A stretch of 64,000 nt of DNA from Ailanthus altissimus. Taxonomy: Eukaryota; Streptophyta; Magnoliopsida; Sapindales; Simaroubaceae. A program made the position numbers and the translations under genes. Below the pieces are notes generated by a model. It saw nothing but the letters and a program-made list of their open reading frames with translations, did not search any database and had not been told where the DNA came from. The DNA is taken from assembly GCA_946807835.1 (NCBI GenBank), contig CAMPEX010000001.1:4541001-4605000 (forward strand). Reading direction: 5' to 3'. Shown here one piece after another: positions 47,831 through 57,900 of the stretch. Every line of letters starts with the position of its first letter. Position 1 is the stretch's first letter.

Positions 47831-49777
47831 AATCATAACCTAGAAACAAACAGTCTTATCACAAACACTTAAGTTCAAAAAAATAAAGAAGAAAGAAAGA
47901 TGACCAATTATGTTGCCTATTCAAAGCTAAAGACAAATAATTATCTCATACATTTCAAAGATGAATGATTGGGTCACATGATCAAAATCAAAAGACAATT
48001 GATCAGGTTGCATGAATAAAACCAAAGGATAATCAATCTTGTCACACGATCAAAACACAAAAGACGACTTAAATAAGTCGTATAACTAAGAAGGCAAAAT
48101 GACTAAATAAGTTACACTTGTATAATCAAAAGACGATTAAATAACTCGCACAACCAGAATAGAAAGACGACTTTAAAAAAGTCGCACAATTAAAAAGCCA
48201 ATTAGAAAAGTTACACGACTAAAAGATGAATCAAGCCATACACTCTTAAACAAAAGGCAACTAATCTTATCGTATGCTCATAACTAAAAGAATGATTAAT
48301 TTTGTTTTATGTTTAGAATTCAAAAATAAATGATTAAACCTTACAATCAAGTAAGTGGTCAAAATTAACTACATGCACAATTGAGATTAAGATTTACATA
48401 TCATACATTCAAGAAACTGAATTTCATGCAATCAAATCCAATCAAATAGCAACTAAATAAGTCTCGTAAACAAAAATAAGTACTCATATCAAATGATAAA
48501 AAAGAGGAGGAAAAAATAATCACTATTTACTTACACTTATGATACATTTTGAATCTCAAAATATAATAACTAATGAAAGAATATCAGATCGTATTCATCC
48601 AATACCAAAATATACAAGAAAAATATGCTTAGTATGCATATCTTAAAGGAAAATATATATCTGTCTCTATAAAAAGAAAGAAGAAGAGAAGACAAAAATA
48701 AACTAAATAGCTAGAAAAACCTTTGAGTACTTCTTTAAGGAAAAAGAGGGTTACACATATTATACATCTCAAGAAAAAAGAAATCCAAAAAGTAATATTC
48801 AACATACATCAAGTATTATCTTATCGGGATAAATATAAAGTCACCTAATACATCTCAATATATATCCAAAGTATACTCTTATCTGGTTAAGAATAAAATT
48901 ATCCAAATACATTCTAAAGGCATACCCTATAATATGTCTCAAAATAAACTAATAAGTACAACATCCAATAAAAATCTTAGAATACGTTCATCAATCAAAG
49001 TAAACATTTACTCACTGGAATGAGTACTAGCGAACTTAGAAATAACAAAGTTTAAAATTAAAAATTACAGAAAGAGGAAACAAATGAAAGATCTATAAAG
49101 ATCAGTAAAAACTAGTAGAATCCACAAAGAAGACAAAAGTAAAGCACTAGTGCTAGTCAACCTTCCTATGTAGAAATCTTTCAAGCAATAAGACTGAACT
49201 CTTTTCCTACCAGAAATTTTATTATAGCACTATTGCGACTCCAAAAGATTTGATTTTAAAATCTATTATCTTTTCTCAACTCGCGACAAGCTTAGAATCT
49301 TTGACAGTAACATCAACAAATTGACAAAATTACTAAATCATCGACAAGCTTTTCGTCTTGCCAAAACAGCAAATAGAACCAATAAGTAACTGACTTCCAC
49401 AGCAAATTAGCAGTTGAACTATCCGTTAGAGTATTATTTTTCTCTAACAAAATATCCTTTTAATCAATGTCGAGTTAAATAGATGTGAGTTCAGGTTCAC
49501 GTTTCACAACTTCTCGATCTCTATCCTTCAATCAAGCATCCTTTTATCATCAGCGAGTTAGATATGACGCGAGTTGTGATTCAAGATGAAGCACCACCAA
49601 CTAGTCACTCAGAAATTAGCGCTACAAGAATGAAGAATGACAAGTCAAAGAGGATGAAAAACTAGTCAAACCAAAACACACTTTAAAAAGTAAGATTATA
49701 ACATTAGAACCTTAAATTATTGTACTAAGCTTATTTCACAATTTCTGTAAAATAGACTATTTAAAAGAACAAATAAG

Positions 49778-50024
49778 TGTAGGAACCATTAAAAATGACT
49801 CTTTTATAAAAAGCCTATTAAAGCATAAAGGGCTCATCAAGGGGCATCATTATAAATTTCTTAACCTAAGAGCTCTCATCGAAGGGCCCAAAGGCATTAA
49901 TGAGATATCAATTTATTCTCCCAAAATTTACTCTCTCTCTCTCTAACATTGAATTTCCTCTAACTTCTCTCTAAAAATTCCCAATTCAAAGTTAGAATTA
50001 AGAGATCAATGGAGACCCCTAACC
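49778..50024 (+). repeat. 3' terminal repeat of element C
   Basis: Matches 34057-34298. It starts TGTAGGAACC and ends GACCCCTAACC, where the other copy ends in CA. A CT microsatellite (ACTCTCTCTCTCTCTAAC) lies near 49930. Confidence 0.6.
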
Positions 50025-51850
50025 TCCAATAACTATAACTCCTTTGCTGGTGGCAAGTTCCAAATTGCTGTAGACAAAGGAATACTTGTAGTTTTCAAAA
50101 CACCATCAAACCAAGAAAGGATGATTATTTATTTCAAAGCCAAAATTGTTACACATTTTTTAAGACAATATCTCCTTTACAATCTTCATCTATATTTCTT
50201 TGTTTGTGCAAGCAATTATATTTGTGGTAGGTACAGATTGTTTTATTTTTTTGTTACTGCCCACATAGAGTTTTTGTGTCTGTATAAATCTTTATCACCT
50301 GACACACTTTGACTATAAGTTGGCCGTTGGTTCCCAAAAGAACGTTATAAAAGATCATCTTCTTTTATATTATCGAACTTCAAAATGTCAAGAAGTGGAG
50401 TTGATCCTTCCTCCATATCCTGGTCTTTGCCTCTTGCCACCTTTCTATCTTTTTTGGTTAGTCATTTGAAATAGAGCCATTAAATTGTTTCTTATATACT
50501 AGGTTTGTTTTTACAGTGGTATGCTCTCAAAGTACACATTCATTATCAAGTCTGCCAACAAAAAGTGAAGAAACTAAAATCGAAGGCATTGTTTACCTTT
50601 TTCCTCCTTGTTCTCACTTCTGTTTTGGCATTTTCGTAATGTCAATCATAGAACCACACTATCACCTAAATATTAGTAACCAAAAATTTTATTAGGGAGA
50701 TTTTTTTTAAGAAATAGTTTACCAGAAAAGTAGTTATAGTAGTGAAAGCACCTGATAAATATTATTTTTGAAAGCATTCTCCTTTGTGTTTTTGCCAAAG
50801 AGATTCTTGCCCAAAACAAATTTTTTTATATAATCATATTTAGCACTGCATTTGACCATTGTTCCGTTCGCTATCTCTATTATACAAAATCACCACTCCC
50901 AAGTCCCAAATCAATTAGATAAGGTCTGATGCCAAGAACTTTAGTGTTATGATTAAATTAATGCTTTTTACTTTCTATTACAACATTGATCATAATGGTT
51001 CCAAGACCCTAAATATTAGCCACATTCTTAAAATGTTCAGCTAGAAATCTAGTAGCAACTATAAAGATGGTGCAATGGAATGCAATATTGATCACAACAG
51101 TCCCAAGACCCCAGATATTAGTCTCATCAAATATTATTTAAATAAGTTAAATATAATAAAATAGAGTAAAAGAAAAAAGCCAAGGGAATGAGACCACAAA
51201 TATAAAATACATCACAACAAGCAGACAAACAATTATCATGTATAAAATTACCGCATAAAATATTCAAACAACACCAAAATAATAAAGCTATCCACCAGTA
51301 TAAAGCAATATATAGCACATTCTAACATCAACCATGAGAATAATTTATTTAACCGTAGGGACCTACGAAAATAATTTTAATTCGAAACACCATCAAACTG
51401 AGGGACCATAAATATATGGAACTCAAAGGTATTTCGTGCACATACTAATACTGAAAAATTGATCCCCCTGAAAGGGGATAAACTCAACTATTATTGGTGC
51501 TTTACGGCTTCCCTTTTAACTTGCATGCATGAAAGAAAAAAAACAAATTAAACAAAACACTCAAATAAATTAAACAATTTCAAGAATGCATTTTAGTCTA
51601 TGTGGATTTTTAATCAATTAAAACTTATCAAAATAATTGAACTCACAATTGTAACATGAACGAAACAAGATAGACGACTCAACAAGGTTAGAGATATCAT
51701 ATTCCTCCTTTTTTTTTCAACATCCTTGCATGACATATTATTGTTTTTCATTTGCATTGTATACAAAACAGTGTTGTTTAACTCGTTTGTCATGTACTTA
51801 AAAAGGGCACATATGTTTTCTTTTTTCTTTTATTTTTACTTAACACATGG
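50025..51850. other. Unassigned AT-rich sequence
   Basis: No coding domain, LTR or terminal repeat was recognised. Two related segments of about 40 bases (near 50990 and 51087, both with GATCA, CCAAGACCC and ATATTAG) hint at a small local duplication. A short hairpin (ATCCCC/GGGGAT) lies at 51462-51479. Confidence 0.4.
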
Positions 51851-52907
51851 AACAGCCCCAGTTTTGATGTGAAAATCGGCGCCATTTAAAGTCCAAATTA
51901 TTTTTAGAAACAAAATGACATTATTTTTCCCCCAAGTAGGCATTTTATGTGATTTATAGAGCCTTTATATGTGGTCTTTCCTTCAAGATTGGTATATGTT
52001 ATGTGTTCCGTATGTAGGGAGGATCTTATTGGCACCTAAAGGAAGAGTGAGTCATCACATTCGTGTGGTGGCGTATTGGTGCATGTGAGAGGACTCATCG
52101 ATGATCAGGGTGAGGGTTTGGCTTTTACCTTCGGGCATGAGCATTATATATGTGTGATTTAAAAACCTCACTTGTACTATTCCTCTCATACGGTATGTCA
52201 CCTACGAGTGACATTTGGCTCATTATATGATATGTGATATGTAAGTCCTACTAAGTAGTAGTTGAGTGATGGTATTCCTATTATATGTTTTGAAAAAATG
52301 TGTAAGCGCTTACATGACATATGATTTGATAAGATTATGATTTTGATTGATCACAGCATATGATACATATGCATTGTGTACATATATGTATTTGTATTTG
52401 ATATATGAAAAATTAGTATGCTTACTGAATTTTATACTCATTATAGTTTATGGTGATTTCAGGTAAATAAGGTACATGTGTGCTTAGTGGATTTGGCAAG
52501 GCTTCTGCTGTTTCTTGGGTTCCCTAAGTTGCTAGGTTGTTAAGTGTTTCATTTGGGGACACGTGGGATAAGATATTTGATTTGTCCCTATTGAATAAAT
52601 ACTTATGTATTATTTTATTGTGTGTGGTTGGATTTGGTTTAAGTTTCACAAAGTGTGGTTATTGGTTGATTTTAAGTAAGAATTTGCAATGAATATATTA
52701 TGGGCTTCCGGTAACAAAGTTGCTACTAGTGACGTAGTAGAGTGTTAATCTCTGAGAAAACTCTGCGTATCTCTGGTTTACTAATTGTCCCAGTCATAAT
52801 TCAATTGTTATAATTCTGAAGAAAAAAAATTGAAATGAATGTTTATATATTATTGAATGAATGTAAATGATGTCGTGTGTCAGATATTTTGGGTCTGGGG
52901 CATGACA
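51851..52907 (+). repeat. Probable 3' part of another gypsy LTR (family E)
   Basis: The end TTTTGGGTCTGGGGCATGACA (ending at 52907) is the form seen at the 3' ends of many Tekay/Del-type LTRs. The preceding kilobase has LTR-like composition, including a short CATGTAAGCGCTTACATG-like palindrome near 52300. Only one copy is present, so the start is unknown. It abuts the truncated LTR of gypsy B2 exactly at 52908. Confidence 0.5.
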
Positions 52908-53865
52908 TTTCTTTTCTCAATTTCTTATTCCAATAGCATCAAAATCAAGCCAATTTCATTCTAATGCCCTAATTACAACCAATTAAAGTTTCTACATCAA
53001 AGTTACCCAAAACCCTAATTCTTACCTTACTAGTTTTCTCAATTTGATGACTCCTTTAAGCTTCACTCTTGAATTCAACTCAATCTAAATCAAGAATACA
53101 CATAAGAACATCAATTGAAACAGTCTTGAAAATTCACACATACATCACTATAAAATAATGCTTTTCTTACTCTTTTTCTTGGGTTTCACTAATGGAAACT
53201 TCAATTGATCTTAAGAACTTATATTTGACTTTATTTTTGCTTGATCAAGCATGAAAAATCATAAAATCACTTTGGGCTTTACTGCAATAGCACCCTTCCT
53301 CTTATAGCCGAAATTTTCATCTCTTATACCTTAAATAACTTGTTTTTAACTTAGCCAAAATTCTACACAATTCCTCCTTATCTAGTGCTCTCCTAAAAGT
53401 CTAATTTACCCCTCAACTAACTCAAAATTTCTAAATTGCCATTAGTTCAAAATGGAATGATTTAATTGGTTCATTTCTAACTATTTAGTTAGAATAGTCA
53501 AAGGGAACTAACTAGACTTCTAACTTGGCAATTCATGAAATTGTCTCTAATTGATCCATTCTCTAACATATGGATTGTGTTTCTCAACAAAGGCATGTTC
53601 CATGCATAACCCTTTAAATAGAAATTCATGTAGTAAATTAAAATTTCCTTTTCCAAGCCAATAGAGAAAAATTCCAAAAATATTCTAGGGTCGTCCGACG
53701 CTCCGACCGAGTATAAAATTATCAAATTAGGTCTAATATCTCTCACGCGTACCATAAAAAAAATATTTTTAATAGGGTTAGAATAAGGTAACCCTATGAT
53801 GTCTTTATTATTCTATGCCGAAATCTAGGCACCAATACTACTACTAATAGGGATTGGATATTACA
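52908..53865 (-). repeat. 3' LTR of gypsy B2, first 958 bases
   Basis: Reverse complement of the start of the family-B LTR, ending GGATATTACA at 53865. The TATA position reads CTAGATAAG on the minus strand (about 53376-53384), a disrupted form. Confidence 0.9.
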
Positions 53866-53880
53866 ATTTCACCCCTCCTA
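53866..53880 (-). other. Polypurine tract of gypsy B2
   Basis: On the minus strand TAGGAGGGGTGAAAT directly precedes the LTR start TGTAATATCC. It is the expected primer for plus-strand DNA synthesis. Confidence 0.85.
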
Positions 53881-55757
53881 CAAAAAAAGTTTGTCCTCGA
53901 AATTAAAACCACACCTGTATGAAAGAGATAAGGATGTTGTACTCGCATCTGATCATCACGTTCTCATGTGGCTTCTTCTACTCAATGATTCATCCATAAC
54001 ACTTTCACCAAGGGAATGCTTTTATTACGAAGCACTTGCTCTTTCCGGTCTGGGATTTGCGTAGGCTTCTCTTCGTAGGTCAAATTCTCGTTCAATTCCA
54101 CTGATTATTCCCTTAGGATGTGCGAAGGATCTGCTAAGTACTTGCAAAGCATGAAAACGTTAAAACACGTCATGGATTCTAAGCAGATCTTCTGGTAACT
54201 GTAGATGATATGCTACCATCCCAACTCTTTCAACTATCTTGTACGGCTCAATGTATCGGGGACACAACTTTCCTCGCTTCCCAAATCTTAGTACTCCCTT
54301 TCATGGCGATATCTTTAGAAATACCTTATCACCAATCTAAAACTCCAAGTCTCTTCTCCTATTATCTGCATAACTCTTCTGTCTATTGTTAGCTATTTTC
54401 AACCTCTGCCTAATAACTTGAATCTTTTCTAAAGTAATTTGAATAATTTCTGGGCCGATCAGCTTTCTTTCACCTACCTCGTCCCAACAAACTAAAGTTC
54501 TGCACTTCCTTCTATACAATGCTTCATATGGTACCATCCCGATGCTAGTCTGGTAGCTATTATTGTCGGCAAACTCCATCAGTGGTAGATGAGTATCCCA
54601 ACTCCCTTGAACTCCATCACATGCTCTAAGCATATCCTTAAGTATCTGAATTATCCACTCAAACTAGCCATCTGTCTGTGGATGAAAGGCTATAATGAAA
54701 TTCAATTTAGTGCCTAGAGCTTTCTGTAAGTTAGGCCAAAATCAGGAAGTCAACTGTGGATCCCTATCTAACACAATGGATACTAGAATGCCATAGAGTC
54801 GTACCACCTCATCTACATATAACTGAGCCAATTTATCTAAGGAATAATTGCTTTTAATGGGTAGGAAAATGGCAGATTCGTCAGTCTATCAACACTTGCC
54901 CATATTGCGTCATTACCTCTTTGGCTACGCAGAAGTCCTACCATAAAATTCATCATTATTCTCTCCCATTTCTACTCAGGAATCGGAAGAGCTTGTAAAA
55001 GCCCTGTAGGTTTTTGATGCTCAGCCTTTACTTGCTGGTAAGTTAGGCATCTCAAGACAAATTCGGCTATATCTTTCTTTATGCCTTTCTACCAGTAATG
55101 CTATTTTAGGGTACAGTACATCTTTGTGTTCTCCGAATACATAGGATATGCAGAAGAATGAGCTTCTTCCATAATCTCTCTTCTTAACTCATTTATATTC
55201 AATACACATAATCTCCAACCCGAGGTTACTATACCATCTTCGATCACTAAAAGATCTTTCCACTGCCCAAACTCGATTTCACCCTTTAATTTAACTACGT
55301 GTGAATCTTGAGTCTGTAGTTCTCTGATCTGATCAACCCATATCAGACGAACTTGAAATATAGCTAATAGTACTCCCAAATTTTAATTCTAGTTTTACAC
55401 CCAAAGACCTCAATTCCATTAGTATTGATAGATATGCGACCTTCTAGTGAGCTATTGAACAGGCAGGCTTTCTGCTGAGATCATCTGCTACCACATTAGC
55501 TTTTCCCAAATTATACTCCAGCGTGTACTCATAATCCGTAATAAGCTCCAACCACCTTCTCTACCTCATATTAAGTTCTTTCTGGGTGAACAAGTACTGT
55601 AGGCTCTTATGGTCTATAAAGATCTTACAAGAAACCCCATACAAATAATGCCTTCAAATTCTTAGAGCAAAACCTACCGCAGCTAGTTCTAGGTCATGAG
55701 AAGGATAATTCTATTCATTTTTCTTTAATTGTCTGGAAGCATAGGCTATTAAATTTT
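53881..55757 (-). pseudogene. RNase H end and integrase of gypsy B2
   Basis: The minus strand starts at the RNase H end near 55740 (HDLEL, then [19 protein letters not shown], then ANVVADDLS). Next is a linker frame (55101-55379), then the integrase zinc domain and a broken catalytic core. An integrase frame at 54337-54633 carries GSWDTHLPLMEFADNNS and YEALYRRKC. The C-terminus at about 53900-54110 shows KSIPLVKVLW and then VEEAT, the tail typical of Tekay-type chromoviruses, with two stops. Several frameshifts interrupt it. RT and everything upstream are absent. Confidence 0.85.
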
Positions 55758-56264
55758 TATAGTCTATCAAAATGAAGTTTTCATCTTCGTCTAGACTATA
55801 GACAAGTTTAGATTATTACACTTAAATTTAATCCTCTCGTATATAATTATTATATGCTAAATATAATCATATATAGATTAATATTAAATTATTTCATATA
55901 GATCAATCCTCTACAAGTGTTCATAATTAGAGCTAGGTCAAATGTCCATTAACTTCTCTAATTACATCTTTATCCTTGATCCACTGATCCTCTTTTGAAC
56001 ATTTAATTTGTGAAATTCACAAATTTATAATTTTCTTTAACTCTTATAGAAAATTGAGCGCACATAATATTCAAGATCAGAATCAATTATTAAAGGAACA
56101 ACTTATCTAACTTCCTTTCAGAATGAGTGGATTCCATATTTGTAAGAAATATTCCTAGGCATCCATTTTGTTACATTTATAAAATACTTAGTAATTGACT
56201 GAAATTTTTTTATAGTCTTTCCCTTGTAAATTAATAAACATAACTCAATGAATAGAAGTTCATC
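55758..56264 (-). repeat. Rearranged LTR F fragments, minus strand
   Basis: On the minus strand, a segment matching 61313-61690 of the LTR F copy is followed by one matching about 61000-61100. The two parts are in the wrong order relative to that copy, so this is a scrambled or twice-inserted LTR piece. It borders B2 on the left and LTR G on the right. Confidence 0.75.
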
Positions 56265-56463
56265 AATGTCCTCATTAAGGTTTGCCCCACCACCGTCCAA
56301 GAGGACACCGTAAGTGATGTTAGGTTTATAAGGAGTGACCCACACCTTAATTGACAAGACGTATTTTTGGTAAAAGACACTTGCGTGAAACTCATAAACA
56401 AAACCGTGCGAGCTCTGGCCCAAAGCGGACAATATCTTGCCAAGTTTGGGTTGGGTCATGACA
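56265..56463 (+). repeat. 3' end of an LTR (family G)
   Basis: Ends GGGTCATGACA at 56463 and is followed at once by a tRNA-iMet-type primer site. The inner text (TTAATTGACAAGACGTATTT, then CCCAAAGCGGACAATATC) is widely repeated in plant genomes. Two overlapping minus-strand frames here (56118-56486 and 56231-56443) are not genes. Confidence 0.7.
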
Positions 56464-56465
56464 AT

Positions 56466-56476
56466 TGGTATCAGAG
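56466..56476 (+). other. Primer-binding site after LTR G
   Basis: TGGTATCAGAG, complementary to the initiator-Met tRNA 3' end, lies two bases after the LTR end. Confidence 0.8.
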
Positions 56477-57900
56477 TTAGGCTCAAGATTATTTTAATTT
56501 AGCAACTGCAAATTTTATTTTTTGTGTTCTTGATAGGTAGGCACATATTAATTGTTGTTAAATATTTATTGATATGATTAATGGTTGTAAATTTTTATAT
56601 GCACTAATGGTATTTGTTGTTAATTATATGGTCTTTTGGATTTATAATTGATTAGATCAATTTGTTGTAAGCCATAAAAGGCATAGGAATTTTGTATTTT
56701 TTTATTCTTGTAGTTAAAAAAAGAAATAATTTTGTAAACATGGCAAAGACAAAGAAGCACAGGAAGCATCATTGACAAAAAGGTGGAACTTTTTCTTCAA
56801 ACAGCAAAGAAGAAAAGTATATCTTTTTATCTAATAATAAATAAATAAATGTCTCCCTTAGAAGGAGCCACTCACACTACCACAAAGAGGCCTGCCAAAA
56901 GGTAGCCTCCCTTGCAGGCTTGGCGTAGCCTTGGGCCATGCTAGCGTAGTCTTGGGCCAGGCCCATAGCTGTGCTCTACAGCCACTATTTTGAATAATAG
57001 TTGTGTAGTAATTTGGGCCTGTCAAGGGCTAGCCCAATAATAATAAAATAATTATATTAGATATAATTTTTGAAATAATAAAATATAATTATATGAGATA
57101 TAATTTTATTTTATTTGGAGATCAATGACTACTCAAAAGGACGCTATAAGAAATTCAAGATTGTCTTTTAATTTTGTATTTTTTTTTTCTAGAAATCTAA
57201 ATGACTCAGTCAATACCATTATTTTATATTTTATTTCATGTGATGATATACATTATAAAATATGTCCATGCATTATAACATGCCTTTTAAATCTAAGATG
57301 TGACTACTCAATGCATTATAACATGCCATGAATACATGTGTCATTATTTTATTTCTTTACTAAATAGTTTTAGTTCAAATTTAATAAATCTGACACATAA
57401 TACACCAATTAGTTATTAGATTTAATTAAAATTGTTTTAATTTATCTAATAAGGAATTATTTTTTTAATTAGATTAAAATTAATTAATTTCATAATTGGT
57501 ATAAATAAAGTGAATTAGATCTAATTAGATGAAATTTGGTAATTTCACATTGAACTAATTAAGCATATTATAATAAATAGTTTATTAAAATTATACGTCT
57601 TGGTTATTCATAATTAATTATATTTTTAGTGTAAAAATCTAGTAATTTACTTTAAGTGTTAATAAGATTATATTCCAGAAACACTTAAAATGAAATCTAG
57701 TGATCAAGAATTGACTAGCAGCAATAGGTTTTTCACTAGGATTATAAAATATAAGATATTTTATAAAATAAACCCTTACAACATAAAATAGTAAGTGGGA
57801 GAGGGTTAAATGACAAATTGACCCATGATCTGCATCTTTAGTTTAATAACGTGAGATTTAAGCAACGCCATGTAACGCCGTTGTTTTAGCTAAAAAAAGT
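56477..57900. other. Unassigned leader-like region
   Basis: AT-rich apart from a GC-richer patch at 56870-57020 in which GGCGTAGCCTTGGGCCATGC and a close variant occur in tandem. No coding domain was recognised. It may be the internal part of the G element, or the eroded 5' part of copia F. Confidence 0.4.

Larger units (their letters stand above)
43799..49777. repeat. Six-kilobase mosaic of degenerate minisatellites
   Basis: Extremely AT-rich sequence built from several short phrases repeated with heavy variation. Around 44220-45400 the words are ACGCTAAA, TTCATACTCACGC and TTTTTATTCATAAA. Around 45535-45757 there are four units of 54-57 bases. Around 45880-46650 and 47570-48300 units of about 33 bases carry a GTCGCAC core and AAAAGACGACTAA. 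Around 46740-46960 units of about 23 bases carry CAAGTTATCAAATC. The open frame 43809-44111 is lysine-rich noise. The region lies in the 3' half of element C and may be its expanded untranslated part. Confidence 0.6.
34057..50024 (+). mobile_element. Probable gypsy-type element C with short LTRs and two solo-LTR insertions
   Basis: Two direct repeats of about 245 bases (34057-34298 and 49778-50024) lie nearly 16 kb apart. Between them are a gag remnant on the plus strand, two solo LTRs of other families, and a long minisatellite-like area. Subtracting the solo LTRs leaves about 10.9 kb, a plausible element size. The flanks TTGGT and TCCAA do not form a target duplication, so the repeats could instead be the ends of longer, eroded LTRs. 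No RT or integrase was recognised. The Tat/Ogre-like assignment is a guess from the gag style and the repetitive 3' region. Confidence 0.45.
52908..55757 (-). mobile_element. Gypsy element B2, minus strand, truncated at both ends
   Basis: Relative of B1 on the opposite strand. From right to left it has the RNase H end, integrase, polypurine tract and first part of the 3' LTR. The left end is cut at 52907 by LTR E, and the right end at about 55757 by LTR F sequence. It keeps the integrase C-terminal region and polypurine tract that B1 lost, so it shows what the B1 deletion removed. Confidence 0.9.

Noticed and set aside
44220..48300. A CRISPR array or centromeric satellite
   Set aside because: The repeats are degenerate, with variable spacing and unit length and no unique spacers. 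The host is a plant, and no uniform 150-180 bp satellite monomer is present.
50025..51850. A host gene in the longest stretch free of recognised transposons
   Set aside because: No open frame over 63 codons and no coherent exon-like blocks on either strand could be supported.
56118..56486. 122-codon minus-strand frame as a gene
   Set aside because: It reads backwards through the end of LTR G and its primer site and into LTR F, all clearly repeat sequence.
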